DNA of 15,240 nt from assembly GCA_936931335.1 (NCBI GenBank), contig CAKZIH010000361.1, forward strand, positions 1 through 15,240, read 5' to 3'. Position 1 is the stretch's first letter. Each line of letters begins with the position of its first letter. The notes under the pieces were generated by a model. It had not been told where the DNA came from and did no database searches. It saw only the letters and a list, made by a program, of their open reading frames with translations. The translations under genes and the position numbers were made by a program. The DNA comes from an uncultured Nostocoides sp. (GTDB lineage: Bacteria > Actinomycetota > Actinomycetes > Actinomycetales > Dermatophilaceae). This document shows positions 14,198 through 15,240 of the stretch, one piece after another.

Positions 14198-15240
14198 TGC
14201 GCGTCGTCTGCGCGATGAGCGGTGGCGTGGACTCGGCCGTGGCCGCAGCCCGGATGCGCGACCTCGGGCACGAGGTGGTCGGCGTCCACCTCGCCCTGTC
14301 CCGCAGCGCCGCCACGCTGCGCGAATCCGCGCGCGGCTGCTGCACCATCGAGGATGCCGGGGACGCGCGCCGGGTCGCCGACCGGTTGGAGATCCCGTTC
14401 TATGTCTGGGATCTGGCCGACCGCTTTGCGGCCGATGTGGTCGAGGATTTTGTCGCGGAATATGACGCCGGGCGCACCCCGAACCCCTGCCTGCGCTGCA
14501 ATGAGCGGATCAAGTTCGCCGCCCTGCTGGACAAGGCGCTCGCGCTCGGTTTCGACGCGGTGGCCACCGGGCATTACGCTCAGATCGTCGAGGGGCCGGC
14601 GGGGCGGGAATTGCACCGCGCGGTCGATCCGGACAAGGACCAGTCATACGTCCTCGGGGTGCTCACCGCCGCGCAACTCGAGCGTGCGTTCTTCCCGCTC
14701 GGTGACTCCACGAAGCCGCAGGTGCGCGCCGAGGCCGCGGCCCGGGGCTTCTCGGTGGCCAAGAAACCGGACTCCTTCGACATCTGCTTCATCCCCGACG
14801 GGGACACCCGCGGCTGGCTGACCCGCCGGCTCGGTGAGGCGCCGGGGGAGATCCTTGATCCGGATGGCACCGTGGTGGGAACCCATTCCGGCGCATATGG
14901 ATTCACCATCGGTCAGCGCAGGGGTCTCGGCCTCGACCGCAGCGCCATGGACGGCCAGGCCCGGTATGTCGTGGACATCGACCGCCGCGCCAATACCGTC
15001 ACCATCGGCACCGCCGACCTGCTCGGGGTGGACCTGATCGAGGGCATGGACGCGCGCTGGTGCGGGCCGGCGCCCACCGGCCCGTTGCAGGTCGGAGCGC
15101 AGGTGCGTGCGCACGGCGAGGAGATCCCGGCGAAAGCCGAGCCCACTGGCGATGGCGGCCTGCGGGTGCGGCTGGCGCGGCGCGTGCGCGGCGTCGCCCC
15201 CGGGCAATCCGTGGTGCTCTATGACGGGACCCGGGTGCTC
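14197..15240 (+). CDS. mnmA: tRNA-specific 2-thiouridylase MnmA, 3' end outside the window
   Basis: Thiolates U34 at the wobble position of tRNA Lys, Glu and Gln, using ATP and sulfur from the desulfurase. 348 residues are visible; the usual length is about 360-380, so only the last few residues are missing. The PP-loop SGGVDSAV (8-15) binds ATP. The active-site cysteines are Cys101 (TPNPCLRCNE) and Cys197 (FDICFIPDGD), equivalent to E. coli Cys102 and Cys199. The central YGFTIGQRRGLGL segment and the C-terminal beta-barrel (VVLYDGT) are present. The E. coli Asp99 position is Cys98 here, giving CxxC plus Cys. The ATG shares its A with the iscS stop (TGATG), so translation is coupled and no separate promoter is expected. 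Confidence 0.95.
   Translation, partial: MRVVCAMSGGVDSAVAAARMRDLGHEVVGVHLALSRSAATLRESARGCCTIEDAGDARRVADRLEIPFYVWDLADRFAADVVEDFVAEYDAGRTPNPCLRCNERIKFAALLDKALALGFDAVATGHYAQIVEGPAGRELHRAVDPDKDQSYVLGVLTAAQLERAFFPLGDSTKPQVRAEAAARGFSVAKKPDSFDICFIPDGDTRGWLTRRLGEAPGEILDPDGTVVGTHSGAYGFTIGQRRGLGLDRSAMDGQARYVVDIDRRANTVTIGTADLLGVDLIEGMDARWCGPAPTGPLQVGAQVRAHGEEIPAKAEPTGDGGLRVRLARRVRGVAPGQSVVLYDGTRVL

Noticed and set aside
14488..14490. Loss of the E. coli Asp99 equivalent in MnmA as a sign of an inactive enzyme
   Set aside because: Both catalytic cysteines, the PP-loop and the full domain layout are kept, and Cys is a plausible functional replacement, so the gene is called intact.
1..15240. tRNA, rRNA, CRISPR array, insertion sequence or phage genes
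   Set aside because: None seen: gaps are at most 136 bp, no regularly spaced repeats, no transposase or integrase motifs, and no composition break that I could see by eye.

Overview
The window is GC-rich, gene-dense DNA from an actinobacterium. Evidence is the GlgE-type alpha-glucan genes, frequent GTG starts, leaderless-looking promoters with only a -10 box, and an etfB-etfA-iscS-mnmA gene order that recalls the fixA-fixB-iscS-trmU neighbourhood of Mycobacterium tuberculosis. Gene order and protein style suggest Micrococcales (Intrasporangiaceae/Dermatophilaceae-like), but that level is inference. All ten genes are recognisable at family level. I see no mobile element, prophage, CRISPR array, rRNA or tRNA, and no gene-free stretch over 136 bp.

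Left part (1-9601, all minus strand): an alpha-glucan (glycogen) block transcribed right to left as glgX - glgE - mak/pep2 - glgB - pgm, with pgm cut by the window edge. Spacing tightens along it: 55 nt between glgX and glgE, 3 nt between glgE and mak, then 4-nt overlaps mak/glgB (GTGA) and glgB/pgm (ATGA). This looks like one translationally coupled operon. Mak phosphorylates maltose, GlgE polymerises maltose-1-phosphate, GlgB branches the chains, GlgX debranches them, and Pgm interconverts glucose-1-P and glucose-6-P. The trehalose synthase gene treS, the usual partner of mak, is not here. GlgE carries an unusual Thr/Asp/Ala-rich repetitive N-terminal tail and GlgB a Pro/Thr-rich C-terminal tail.

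Middle (9602-9636): a 35-bp divergent promoter region. Each strand has a TANNNT -10 box that ends 6-8 nt before the start codon, so both glgX and the YbjN-domain gene may be leaderless.

Right part (9637-15240, all plus strand): a YbjN-domain protein and an enoyl-CoA hydratase 4 nt apart; a 136-bp leader with a 9-bp perfect hairpin; etfB and etfA (electron transfer flavoprotein); a strong GC hairpin as probable terminator; a TAAAAT box 7 nt before the GTG of the cysteine desulfurase iscS; then mnmA (tRNA 2-thiouridylase) overlapping iscS by one base and cut by the right edge. Enoyl-CoA hydratase and EtfAB fit acyl-CoA oxidation. IscS and MnmA form a sulfur-donor/acceptor pair for tRNA U34 thiolation.

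The window is mostly ordinary core metabolism. The points most worth checking are the dispersed GGCATACC/GGTATGCC octamer, the three-cysteine (CxxC + C) MnmA, the missing treS, the GlgE tail and the back-to-back leaderless promoters.
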